Below are positions 25,194 to 33,439 of a DNA stretch of 39,006 nt, in pieces. How positions within the stretch are numbered: position 1 is the first letter of the stretch; every line of letters begins with the position of its first letter. Under the pieces are notes generated by a model. It was not told the origin of the DNA and did not search any database. It was given only the letters and a program-made list of their open reading frames with translations. Location: positions 408-39,413 of the forward strand of contig MERK01000185.1 of assembly GCA_001770575.1 (NCBI GenBank). Direction: 5' to 3'. The translations under genes and the position numbers were made by a program. The DNA is from Betaproteobacteria bacterium RIFCSPLOWO2_12_FULL_64_23 (GTDB taxonomy: Bacteria; Pseudomonadota; Gammaproteobacteria; Burkholderiales; SG8-39).

Positions 25194-26028
25194 TGCTGAC
25201 ATGCGCTTCATGGTACAGCGAAACCGTTTCATTGGATTGCGTTAGCGCCAGGGTCATGGACACGATGGCATTGCGAGCGGTCGCTCCCAATGGCGTGTAC
25301 TGAATATCGCATCCTGTAACATTATTCACCAATGGCGCAGCAGTTCCGCCCGGAGGACAGGCTTGCGGGGCGGCGATCCCATAGCCGGAAACGCGCGTCA
25401 AGGTGCCGGCGGCGAGATCGCAGACATAGCTCACCGGACCGGCAATCACCTGGAAACGATTGCCCGGTGACGCGAGCGGGAAACGCTGCGGCGCAGGCGC
25501 GGATATGATCTTGTTCTCATTCGGGAGCGTGCCGGCGGCAGTGCCGGCGATAACATTGGTGTTGGTCCCGCTATACGCGTCCGACCCGACGGAAGTCGCA
25601 CCGAGGTTATAAATCGCAACGCGTTGACCGGGGGCGATCGTTTGACCGGGCAACGTGGGCAGCGGCCCCAGCATGTCGAAGCTCGCGTCGGCGACGTTGA
25701 AGTCCAGTATGTCCCCGGCGCCGGTGTTGTCGAGCGCAGCACGATAGCGGCCGCCGGTGATCGTCGGCAGCATTTCCACGCACGTCGCCCCTCCGGCAGC
25801 GGCGATGCGCACGCTGTTCGGCAACGCAACGCGCAAGTCGCGGCCGATGCGCCGCAACGCCCCGTCGGCGGTGTCGGTCATCTCCGCGCGGCGCGCCGCG
25901 TCGAGGTAAGCCTGAAACGGCCAGCGCAGGAATAGCGCCACCGCCGCCGCCATCACGCCGGTGGCGGCGATTACGATCACCATCTCCACCAGCGTGAATG
26001 CCTGTTGATTTGTCGTCGGTCGCGTCAT
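25183..26028 (-). CDS. mshO: MSHA minor pilin MshO
   Basis: 281 residues. The prepilin signal is short and the cleavage site lies in QQA-FTLVEMVIVIA. A long hydrophobic helix follows, with the conserved RRIGRDLRVALPNSVRIA region of MshO/PilW-type minor pilins. The residue before F is Ala rather than Gly (the usual prepilin peptidase site is Gly-Phe), a minor deviation. By family, it is a large minor pilin of the tip-initiation complex. Confidence 0.9.
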   Translation of the reverse strand: MTRPTTNQQAFTLVEMVIVIAATGVMAAAVALFLRWPFQAYLDAARRAEMTDTADGALRRIGRDLRVALPNSVRIAAAGGATCVEMLPTITGGRYRAALDNTGAGDILDFNVADASFDMLGPLPTLPGQTIAPGQRVAIYNLGATSVGSDAYSGTNTNVIAGTAAGTLPNENKIISAPAPQRFPLASPGNRFQVIAGPVSYVCDLAAGTLTRVSGYGIAAPQACPPGGTAAPLVNNVTGCDIQYTPLGATARNAIVSMTLALTQSNETVSLYHEAHVSNAP

Positions 26029-26038
26029 GTTCCGGACA

Positions 26039-26530
26039 TCAAAAATAATTGGTGCGGTAGGCGGCGAGCGTGATGGCGTCGCCGCCCGGCCCGGTCACCG
26101 TGACCGATATCAGCACCGCGTTCGCCGCCGTAATCGCGCCAAGAGCGGTGCCAACCACCGACACATTTGTCACGTTGTAGCTGGCCAAGGCCGGGATGGC
26201 GACGCCATCCAGCGTAAAGATGCCGTTGGTGGTGAAACCGTTATAGTCGTTGACGTCATCGAACAGCGGCCGGTTGGCCTGCGTCGCGGCGCCGGCGAAC
26301 CCCCCCGCCGGATTGGCGAAAGGCTTCAACTCGATTTCCTCGAGCAGCGCTTCGGCAACCGCCAGCGTCTGCTTGCGTATCAGCGGATCGGCGCTCGAAC
26401 GGGTAGCGGTAATGATGGGGATCAGCAGCGCGGCGAGCCCGATGCCTACGATCACAATGGCGATCACCAGTTCGACCAGCGAGAACCCGGACTGCCGGAG
26501 GCGCGGCGTTGCCGCCGTTTCAGTGGACAT
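26039..26530 (-). CDS. mshD: MSHA minor pilin MshD
   Basis: 163 residues. Prepilin motif SG-FSLVELVIAIVIVGIG is preceded by a 15-residue leader. The RKQTLAVAEALLEEIELKPF stretch is characteristic of MshD/PilV-type minor pilins. It overlaps the end of mshC by 11 bp and lies 10 bp from mshO. Confidence 0.9.
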   Translation of the reverse strand: MSTETAATPRLRQSGFSLVELVIAIVIVGIGLAALLIPIITATRSSADPLIRKQTLAVAEALLEEIELKPFANPAGGFAGAATQANRPLFDDVNDYNGFTTNGIFTLDGVAIPALASYNVTNVSVVGTALGAITAANAVLISVTVTGPGGDAITLAAYRTNYF

Positions 26531-26999
26531 AGCCGGTGTCGCCCTCTACCACGATGCTGCTCACGCCGTCGGCGATGGAGATCGTCTGCGTCGGCAGGAG
26601 CGAACCCGCGGCATCAACAGGCTGGCCCAGGGGGTTGAAGTTGAAATCGGCGGGCGCCGGCGCATAGGTCGCGCTGGATTTCGCCGTAATGGTGTAGGGA
26701 TTCTCGCCGCTCGGACCGGTCAGATTATTGGCGCCGCAGTTGAACGAGCCGGCGGTCTGCGCCACGGTCAGCGTGGCGCTGGTCAGCGTAAATGTCACGC
26801 AAACGACGCGCCGTGTGGCTATTGCAGATTTCTGGGCATAACGCAGGATGGCGCGCGTGTTGTCGTAAAGACCCAGTTGATCGTATATCTGCGTGTCCGA
26901 GAGTCGCGGTACCGCGACCGCCGCAAGAATGCCGACGACGACGAGGACGGTGACTAACTCCAGGAGCGAGAATCCGCGATTAATAGACCTTCCAGCCAT
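26520..26999 (-). CDS. mshC: MSHA minor pilin MshC (GspH/FimT-like)
   Basis: 159 residues. Prepilin motif RG-FSLLELVTVLVVVGILA follows a short basic leader (AGRSIN). The RAILRYAQKSAIATRRVVC segment matches GspH/FimT-type pseudopilins. The start at 26999 follows GAGGGG; an earlier in-frame ATG lengthens the leader unnaturally. A 64-bp gap separates it from mshA. Confidence 0.88.
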   Translation of the reverse strand: MAGRSINRGFSLLELVTVLVVVGILAAVAVPRLSDTQIYDQLGLYDNTRAILRYAQKSAIATRRVVCVTFTLTSATLTVAQTAGSFNCGANNLTGPSGENPYTITAKSSATYAPAPADFNFNPLGQPVDAAGSLLPTQTISIADGVSSIVVEGDTGYVH

Positions 27000-27063
27000 C
27001 GCATGACCCCTCACCGCCGCCAAGAACGGCAAACGGCAGGCCTGTGCCTGCCGTAGACCGGCA

Positions 27064-27507
27064 TCAGCAGTTGGTAACCACGGTCGTGTACGTAGGAGTT
27101 AGAACGGCCGTCGCTGCGGCATAAGTCACCTGGCATTGTGCAACCGTGCGCGCCTTACGATGCTGGATAGCCTGCCCTGCGATCTGAAAGTCCCCGGTTG
27201 CGGTGGTATTGATATCCATGACCAGTACCAGCGCCGCCAAATTTGCGGCAAAACCATATACTGTTGAAACGTTCACGCCGTTGATACTTACGTTGGTCGG
27301 ACCCGCACCGAGAGCACCTGCCGTCGCTGCCTTGGCGTAAATCAGCCCATTGGCGGCGCGCATCGACCCTTCCACGCTCTTAATAACCGCGATCTTCGCG
27401 TCTGTGCTGATGTCGATAAACTTCGGCAGCGCGGTAGCGGCCAGAATCCCGAGGATCACGATGACAACGATCAACTCAATCAAGGTAAAGCCGGTCTGCT
27501 TCTTCAT
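27064..27507 (-). CDS. mshA: MSHA major pilin MshA
   Basis: 147 residues. A short leader MKKQTG is followed by FTLIELIVVIVILGILAA, a canonical type IV prepilin with Gly-Phe cleavage site and Glu5. Then comes ALPKFIDISTDAKIAVIKSV, the MshA hallmark, and a C-terminal disulphide loop (AQCQ...TNC). A strong GGGAGGAG ribosome site precedes ATG, as expected for the most abundant subunit. The in-frame upstream extension was discarded. A 195-bp leader with tandem repeats lies upstream. Confidence 0.93.
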   Translation of the reverse strand: MKKQTGFTLIELIVVIVILGILAATALPKFIDISTDAKIAVIKSVEGSMRAANGLIYAKAATAGALGAGPTNVSINGVNVSTVYGFAANLAALVLVMDINTTATGDFQIAGQAIQHRKARTVAQCQVTYAAATAVLTPTYTTVVTNC

Positions 27508-27554
27508 ATGCTCCTCCCAAGAAAAACCATAAGCATTTAATAACAGAAACTTAT

Positions 27555-27594
27555 CTTGCAATTCTACGCTATAGCTTGACATTCTACCCTATAG
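27555..27594. repeat. Tandem 20-bp repeat upstream of mshA
   Basis: Two adjacent 20-bp units, CTTGCAATTCTACGCTATAG and CTTGACATTCTACCCTATAG, 17 of 20 positions identical. They lie about 50-90 bp upstream of the mshA start codon. On the coding strand each unit contains TAGAAT, close to a -10 box. The arrangement suggests a two-site operator or duplicated promoter for the major pilin gene. Confidence 0.6.
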
Positions 27595-27702
27595 CCAAGT
27601 CCGATGCTTGACGTGAATCGATTCAGACAGAGTAGATCAAGCAAATGCCATGCCAGTAATGCGCTTCGTGAGCTGTTTAACCGGGTCGAATCCTGGTCGT
27701 CT

Positions 27703-28224
27703 CTAAAACCATTTATACGGTTCAACCGGCGCCAATACCGCCCCGACCCAGCTCTTGCCGGCGCCCGGTTGGGCCTCGTCGTATAGCATCTTGACTTGGT
27801 AACGCACACGCTTCTTGCCCTCGCGGTCCGCTTGGAAATTGTCTCCACGCCGAACCAGGTAGACGAGTTCGTGACCCGTCGGGTCGTAATACCAATTGCC
27901 GAACTGGTCTTCGTTGAGCGGAGGGTCTCTCAATTCGCCCAGGTAATTGCCTGGTTTCTGCGCCAGCCATTTCATTGGATTGGTGCTCAACAGATCCGGG
28001 ATTTCGTCGCGCTTGCCGCCAATCACGCGGCCCGCGAATTCGAACAGCAGCGCGCTATTGATGACGTTCGCCGTATATTCCATTGAAGTTTTTTCCGCCA
28101 ATTCCGCGTAACGCAGCAGACGCTCGGCCAGCACCGTGCCGAGAATGCCGATAATCGAAATGACGACTATGAGTTCCAGCAGGGTGAAGCCCGCAGTCGG
28201 GCGGGCAAGTCTTCGCGGATCCAT
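27703..28224 (-). CDS. Prepilin-like protein in the mshF/mshB position
   Basis: 173 residues. Leader MDPRRLARPTAG then FTLLELIVVISIIGILGTVL, a canonical type IV prepilin start with Glu5. The periplasmic part contains a WYYDPTGHELVYLVRRGDNF segment unlike MshA. It lies between mshG (1-bp gap) and mshA, where Vibrio carries mshF and mshB. Resemblance is too weak to choose between them, so no symbol is given. It probably acts as a minor pilin or in place of MshF. Confidence 0.8.
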   Translation of the reverse strand: MDPRRLARPTAGFTLLELIVVISIIGILGTVLAERLLRYAELAEKTSMEYTANVINSALLFEFAGRVIGGKRDEIPDLLSTNPMKWLAQKPGNYLGELRDPPLNEDQFGNWYYDPTGHELVYLVRRGDNFQADREGKKRVRYQVKMLYDEAQPGAGKSWVGAVLAPVEPYKWF

Positions 28225-28225
28225 G

Positions 28226-29455
28226 CTATTTCTTCAGCGCCGCCTGGCCAAGATCCCACATCGGCAGGAACACGCCCAAAGCGAGAATGGTCACCATGAT
28301 GCCGAGGCCGATAATCAGGATCGGCTCGATTTGGGCGCCCAACGATTTCAGCTCATATTCGACCTCACGTTGGTACATGTCGGCGATTTCCACCATCAGA
28401 TCATCGAGCGCGCCGGACTCTTCGCCGACCGCGAGCATCTGCAGCACCACCGGCGTGAACACTCCCGAAGCGACTGCGACGCGCAATACGCTTTCACCGC
28501 GCTCGACACCCTCGCGCATTCGCTCGATCGCGGCAGCCATGAAATCGTTGTCGACCGTCCGAGCAACGGTCGTCAATGCCTGCACTACCGGGACGCCGCT
28601 CGTGCTGGCGAGCGCAAAGCTGCGCGAGAAGCGCGCGAGCGTGGCCTTGCGGATGATTTTTCCGGCTACCGGAATGCGTAGCTTGAATTCGTCCCACTGG
28701 TAACGCCCGCGCTCCGTCCCCACCCAAAGCTTGTAGCCCACGCCCGCGGCTATAAACGCCGCGAGCACAAGCGGCCAATAGGCGACCGTGAAATCGGAAA
28801 AATCGATCAGCAATTGCGTCATCCAGGGCAATTTGGCTCCGAAGCCCTTGAACACCTTGGCAAATACGGGAATTACGAACAAATTGATGATGACGATCGC
28901 GATCGCCATCGCTGCGACGACGAAGCTCGGATAGCGGAGCGCCGCTTTGACCTGCTCGCGCATCGATTTCTCGAATTCGAGATGATGGAACAGCCGCAGA
29001 AAAATCTGGTCGAGCATGCCGGTCATCTCGCCGATCCTGACCATGTTGATGTAAAAATCGGTAAACACGCCTTCCTGGCGCTGCAACGCGGCCGACATCT
29101 CGCGTCCGCCGTCCAGGTTCTCGCGTATGCTCTTCACCACTTCCTTGAAGCGCGAGTCCACCGAAGACTCCTGCAAGCCGGCGAGCGCCCGCATGATGGG
29201 CACACCGGACTTGAGCAGCGTATGCATCTGGCGGCTGAACAGCAAAATTTCTTCGTCGGGAATACCGGGGCGCACAAGGCGTTTGAGCAAGTTGCCGACC
29301 GATTCGGACGGCGCCGTGCGCGACGGATTGATTTCGATCGGCGTGATCCCGGTATTGAACAATTGCGTCGCTACCGCGCCGCTATCCCCGCCTTCCAGTA
29401 CGCCTTGCACCTGCTCGCCCCCGGCGTTGCGCCCCTTGTATGCAAAATACGGCAT
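28226..29455 (-). CDS. mshG: MSHA platform protein MshG (GspF/PilC family)
   Basis: 409 residues, inner-membrane platform. The N-terminal domain opens YFAYKGRNAGGE. Two GspF repeats follow (about 70-195 and 272-395), with FSRQMHTLLKSGVPIMRAL and FSRSFALASTSGVPVVQAL as matching first helices, GEMTGMLD and GEESGALDD as matching second motifs, and three or four membrane helices. It transmits the MshE motor motion to the growing pilin. It shares TGATG with the mshE stop, so translation is coupled. Confidence 0.93.
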   Translation of the reverse strand: MPYFAYKGRNAGGEQVQGVLEGGDSGAVATQLFNTGITPIEINPSRTAPSESVGNLLKRLVRPGIPDEEILLFSRQMHTLLKSGVPIMRALAGLQESSVDSRFKEVVKSIRENLDGGREMSAALQRQEGVFTDFYINMVRIGEMTGMLDQIFLRLFHHLEFEKSMREQVKAALRYPSFVVAAMAIAIVIINLFVIPVFAKVFKGFGAKLPWMTQLLIDFSDFTVAYWPLVLAAFIAAGVGYKLWVGTERGRYQWDEFKLRIPVAGKIIRKATLARFSRSFALASTSGVPVVQALTTVARTVDNDFMAAAIERMREGVERGESVLRVAVASGVFTPVVLQMLAVGEESGALDDLMVEIADMYQREVEYELKSLGAQIEPILIIGLGIMVTILALGVFLPMWDLGQAALKK

Positions 29456-31164
29456 CAGCTCGCGTCCTCGAACTCGTTGCTGATGCGCATCCCCTCATCG
29501 GCCGTGGTCTTGCCGTCGGCCACCAGCTGTGCCGCGTGAGCACGCAGGGTATGGCCTCCCATCTCGCGGTTCGCGACCGCGATAAATACCGCCGGGTCCT
29601 CCTGGTTCGCGGCCTCGACCACCGGCTTGCTCATTTCGAGCATTTCATACACACCCGTGCGTCCGAGATAACCGGTGCCGTTGCAGTGCGAGCAGCCCTT
29701 GCCTTTGACGTAGCGGTGGTCGTCGACCTTGGAGCCGAGTTCCTGCGACAGCCACTCGTGCTCGCCCGGCAGCAGGGTATGGGCTTCGGCGCAGCTCTCG
29801 CAGATCAGCCGCACCAGCCGCTGCGCGAGCACCATCTGCAGCGACAGCGCAACCATGTAGCGCGGCGCGCCCATGTCGAGCAGGCGCACGGGTGTCGTGA
29901 CCGCATCGTTGGTGTGCAGCGTCGACAACACCATGTGGCCGGTCATCGCCGCCCGCAACCCGGTCTCCACCGTTTCCCGGTCGCGCATCTCGCCGACCAG
30001 GATCACGTCCGGGTCCTGGCGCAACGCCGAACGCAGCACCCGCGCGAACGTGAGCTCGATCTTCTCATGCACCTGCACCTGGTTGATGCCCGGCAGCCGG
30101 TACTCGACCGGGTCTTCGACGGTGATGATCTTGCGCTCCGGGGTGTTGAGTTCGGAGAGCGCGGCGTAAAGCGTGGTGGTCTTGCCGCTGCCGGTCGGGC
30201 CGGTCACCAGCATCATGCCGCTCGGCCGGCGCAACACGGCATGCACGCGCTCGAGAATCTTCGGCGGCATGCCGAGCTTGTCGAGGGTAAGGATGCCGCT
30301 CGCCTGATTGAGCAAACGCATGACGACGGATTCACCGTATTGCGTCGGCATCGACGAAATCCGCACGTCGACCATGCTGTTGCGGACCTTGACGTTGAAG
30401 CGCCCGTCCTGCGGCAGGCGCTTTTCCGAAATATCCAGCCCCGACATCAGCTTCAGCCGCAGCACCAGCGCGGATGCGATCTTGGAATCGGCTTCAGTCT
30501 GCAGATGCAGCATGCCGTCGATGCGGAAGCGGATGATGAGCTGTCTTTCCTGCGGCTCGATGTGGATGTCGGAGGCGCGCACCTGGGTCGCGTCCTCGAA
30601 CACCGACTGCAGCAGCTTGACGACCGGCGCCTCCTCGAGCCCGGGCGTGACCGCCAGCGCGCCGAAGTCGACCACAGCGTCGCCGAGCTCGGCCTGCAGC
30701 TCCTGCGCGAGGCCGGTAATCTCGCCGGTGCGGCGGTAGACGCGGTCCACGGTCGCCAGCAGCTGCGATTCGGTGACGACCGCGATTTCGATTTCACGCT
30801 TGAGAATGCGCGCAATCTCGTCGTACGCATTGAGGTCGGTCGGGTCCGCCATGCCGACCTTCATCGCCTTGGCATTGTCCTCGAGCAGAATGGCGCGGAA
30901 GCGGCGCGCCTGGGTTTCCGGCAGCTTCTGCGTGACCCCGGGTTTGATGTTGAAGTATTTGAGATTGATGTACGGAATCTGCAGTTGCTTGGCGAGCGCC
31001 TCGGAGATTTCCTCCTCCGTAACATAACCTTGCTCGATGAATACGCGTCCGAGCTTGCGCCCGCTGCGCTTCTGCTCGTCGAGCGCGAGCTTGAGCTGCT
31101 CCTGCGTCAGCAGCTTCTGCTCTACGAGGATTTCGCCGAGGCGAACTTTTTCCGGTCGGGCCAT
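29455..31164 (-). CDS. mshE: MSHA extension ATPase MshE
   Basis: 569 residues, hexameric motor for pilus extension. The N-terminal MshEN region holds two copies of the c-di-GMP binding pattern: RLGEILVEQKLLTQEQL at about 8-24 and KLGRVFIEQGYVTEEEI at about 37-53. The first copy has Lys where the family usually has Gly. Walker A is GPTGSGKTTT (about 325-334), followed by the Asp box, Walker B and a tetra-Cys zinc motif (CESC and CSHC). The C-terminal third is the standard GspE fold. It leads the E-to-Q block; only the uncharacterised gene at 31352 precedes it. Confidence 0.94.
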   Translation of the reverse strand: MARPEKVRLGEILVEQKLLTQEQLKLALDEQKRSGRKLGRVFIEQGYVTEEEISEALAKQLQIPYINLKYFNIKPGVTQKLPETQARRFRAILLEDNAKAMKVGMADPTDLNAYDEIARILKREIEIAVVTESQLLATVDRVYRRTGEITGLAQELQAELGDAVVDFGALAVTPGLEEAPVVKLLQSVFEDATQVRASDIHIEPQERQLIIRFRIDGMLHLQTEADSKIASALVLRLKLMSGLDISEKRLPQDGRFNVKVRNSMVDVRISSMPTQYGESVVMRLLNQASGILTLDKLGMPPKILERVHAVLRRPSGMMLVTGPTGSGKTTTLYAALSELNTPERKIITVEDPVEYRLPGINQVQVHEKIELTFARVLRSALRQDPDVILVGEMRDRETVETGLRAAMTGHMVLSTLHTNDAVTTPVRLLDMGAPRYMVALSLQMVLAQRLVRLICESCAEAHTLLPGEHEWLSQELGSKVDDHRYVKGKGCSHCNGTGYLGRTGVYEMLEMSKPVVEAANQEDPAVFIAVANREMGGHTLRAHAAQLVADGKTTADEGMRISNEFEDAS

Positions 31165-31351
31165 ATGAATCCCAGAGCGATGTCAGCTGATTTCCGATGA
31201 ACGTCTTGAAAATAGCACGTTGTGCACCATGAAGGCAACGTGCCAAGAAAGCTTCAACGGTCAGGGTAGGACCGGCGGCTCCTTTCCCCCAAAGAGGAAG
31301 CGTCGGTCTGCGCGAGCGCTGTGTCGCGCGGCTCGCGTGACATTCAACACG

Positions 31352-31855
31352 CTACCGGACATTGCCGCCGTCGGCTTTGCTTTCCGGCTTTTTCGGAATC
31401 TTCTTTTGCCCGATCGGCAGCGTGGTGATCTCGGTTGCGAGCTTGAGCCGCGCCCCCTCCAATTGCCCGTCCGGCTTGAGTTGCGCTTCCCGGTTTTCCA
31501 GGGCCGCTGCCTGAACCTCGGCGGAGGATTGATGGGCGCCGGTGCGCACGCCGGCCTGCGCCTGGTCCATTGCCAAGGCAGCCGCTACCGCCTCGGGCGC
31601 CGGCTGCGCTGAAGCGGCCGCCGATACCGCGCCGGTTGCCGACTGTTGCGTGCCGGGGGACTCGACCTGGGACTCGTACACCAGCGGGGTTACCACCGAT
31701 CTGGGCGTGATCTGATACAACACCCAGACGATCCAGACGATGACAAGCAGCATCAGTCCGGCAATGATTCGCCAAAACAACTCCCAGCGCTTGCGCGCCG
31801 TCGGTTTGACCGGGGCGGCGTCCTGTTCCTCCTGCTTGGTCTGACTCATTTCCAT
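31352..31855 (-). CDS. Uncharacterised single-pass membrane protein next to mshE
   Basis: 167 residues. A charged cytoplasmic N-terminus (about 1-26) precedes one strong membrane helix (about 27-48, rich in Ile, Val, Leu and Trp). The remainder is an Ala/Gln/Glu-rich periplasmic part with no recognised fold, ending in a basic tail. It lies 187 bp upstream of mshE on the same strand and may be part of the pilus locus, but the gap leaves room for a separate promoter. I do not recognise it. The start at 31855 is inferred; ATG 31849 is an alternative. Confidence 0.6.
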   Translation of the reverse strand: MEMSQTKQEEQDAAPVKPTARKRWELFWRIIAGLMLLVIVWIVWVLYQITPRSVVTPLVYESQVESPGTQQSATGAVSAAASAQPAPEAVAAALAMDQAQAGVRTGAHQSSAEVQAAALENREAQLKPDGQLEGARLKLATEITTLPIGQKKIPKKPESKADGGNVR

Positions 31856-32092
31856 GCTCAGCCCCGGCTTAGCGGCAAGGACCAACGTCATGCTTGCCCG
31901 AGTGGAACAAATCCTGCGTCCGAAATGCGGATTGTGGAACCCATGCGAATAATACGCCAGAAGGCCGCTGAAGACTTCGCCAAATAGCCGATTTTTTGGC
32001 GTTTGGGTCGGCAGCGGTTATCCACAGGCTGCGCTCCAAATCGAAGCTGATCTGGCGCACAATGTCGTGGCATTCATCGTCCAGGAACCAGC

Positions 32093-32755
32093 ATGAAACC
32101 GCTCGCCCTCGTTTTCGATGCCTACGGCACGCTCTACGACGTACATTCCGTGGTCGCCCTGTGCGACCGGTATTGGCCCGGCAAAGGCGGCGCCGTAAGC
32201 CAGCTGTGGCGCACGAAGCAGCTCGAATACACCTGGCAGCGCAGCCTGATGCAGCGCTATGCGCCTTTCAGCCGCGTCACCGAGGCCGGCTTGCGCCATG
32301 CCTGTGCCGCGCTCGGTCTGGCGCTCACCGAGGCGCAGGTCACCGCGCTGATGCAGCAATATCTGAACCTCAGCCTTTATCCGGACGCGCTGCCGGCGCT
32401 CGCGGCGCTGCGCGGGCGCAAGCTCGCGATTTTGTCCAACGGCTCGCCCGACATGCTCGATCCGCTGGTCGCCGCGAGCGGCCTGGACAAGGTGCTGGAC
32501 GCGGTATTGAGCGTGGCCGAGGTGAGAATCTTCAAGCCCGATCCGCGCGTGTATCAAATCGCAGTCGACCGGCTGGGCGTGCCGAAAGAGGCAATCGGCT
32601 TCGTCTCGTCCAACTGCTGGGACGCCTGCGGCGCCAAGTCCTTCGGCTTTCTCACCTATTGGATCAACCGCAGCGGCGCCCCGCTCGATGCGCTGGATGC
32701 GGCGCCCGATCACACCATCGCGCGGCTTACCGATCTCGCCGGGCTGGTCGGCTAG
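32093..32755 (+). CDS. Haloacid dehalogenase type II (HAD superfamily)
   Basis: 220 residues, (S)-2-haloacid dehalogenase-like. The nucleophile Asp is in VFDAYGTLYD (about residue 8-17), an Arg in LWRTKQLEYTW aligns with the halide-binding Arg, SNGSPDML gives the conserved Ser/Thr motif, and KPDPRVYQ supplies the Lys. The final SSNCWDACGAKSFG contains the acidic residues of motif IV. Members hydrolyse short 2-haloacids or act on other phosphorylated or haloacid substrates. AGGAA precedes the ATG by 7 nt. It is divergent from the msh locus and 126 bp upstream of the NUDIX gene. Confidence 0.88.
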   Translation: MKPLALVFDAYGTLYDVHSVVALCDRYWPGKGGAVSQLWRTKQLEYTWQRSLMQRYAPFSRVTEAGLRHACAALGLALTEAQVTALMQQYLNLSLYPDALPALAALRGRKLAILSNGSPDMLDPLVAASGLDKVLDAVLSVAEVRIFKPDPRVYQIAVDRLGVPKEAIGFVSSNCWDACGAKSFGFLTYWINRSGAPLDALDAAPDHTIARLTDLAGLVG

Positions 32756-32881
32756 CCGGCGTCAGGCGGCAACACATTCAGGCGCGACGGCATTCTGGCC
32801 GGCGCCCGCTGCCGGCTGCGGCCGGCGGCTGGTATCATGGCGCGCATCCTTCAGCTTCCCGGCTCCCCGTCACTCGCCCCG

Positions 32882-33418
32882 ATGAAATTCTGCCCCAACT
32901 GCGGCGCCAGCGTCACCCTCAAAGTGCCCGCGGGCGATAGTCTTCCGCGCCACGTGTGCGAAGCCTGCGGCGCGATCCATTACTCCAATCCCAAGATGGT
33001 GATCGGCTGCATTCCCGAGTGGGAGAGCAGGATACTGCTGTGCAAGCGCGCCATCGAGCCGCGCCGCGGCTGCTGGACGCCGCCCGCAGGCTTCATGGAA
33101 AACGGCGAGACCACGGCGGAGGCGGCGCTGCGCGAGACGCTGGAGGAAGCCAACGCACGCGTCGAGATCGGCGATCTGTACGCCATGCTGTCGGTGCCGC
33201 AGGTCAACCAGGTGCACATTTTCTACCGCGCGCGGCTGCTCGATCTCGAGTTCGCGCCGGGCGCCGAAAGCCTGGAGGTGGCGCTGTTCGAGGAGGCCGA
33301 GATTCCGTGGAAAGAGATCGCCTTTCGCACCATCTCGACCACGCTCAGGCATTATTACGCGGACCGCAAGCAGGGGCGCTACGGCTGCCACTCCGGCGCC
33401 ATTTTGCCGCTGAAATAA
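32882..33418 (+). CDS. NUDIX hydrolase with zinc ribbon
   Basis: 178 residues. An N-terminal zinc ribbon (CPNCG...CEACG) is followed by a NUDIX domain with the box GFMENGETTAEAALRETLEEANA. The zinc ribbon plus NUDIX layout is shared with NudC-type NAD pyrophosphatases and with a shorter ADP-ribose type; the short length favours the latter group. By family, it hydrolyses nucleoside diphosphate derivatives. ATG at 32882 was chosen since the earlier ATG adds a non-conserved leader. The substrate is not determined. Confidence 0.85.
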   Translation: MKFCPNCGASVTLKVPAGDSLPRHVCEACGAIHYSNPKMVIGCIPEWESRILLCKRAIEPRRGCWTPPAGFMENGETTAEAALRETLEEANARVEIGDLYAMLSVPQVNQVHIFYRARLLDLEFAPGAESLEVALFEEAEIPWKEIAFRTISTTLRHYYADRKQGRYGCHSGAILPLK

Positions 33419-33439
33419 CGCGGTCGCGCAACTGCGGCG

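Noticed and set aside
27680..27706. tRNA T-arm-like sequence CCGGGTCGAATCCTGG
   Set aside because: No matching acceptor, D or anticodon arms around it; probably chance.
32018..32026. Perfect DnaA box TTATCCACA
   Set aside because: A single box with no clustered partners, no AT-rich unwinding region and no dnaA/dnaN nearby; not evidence of an origin.
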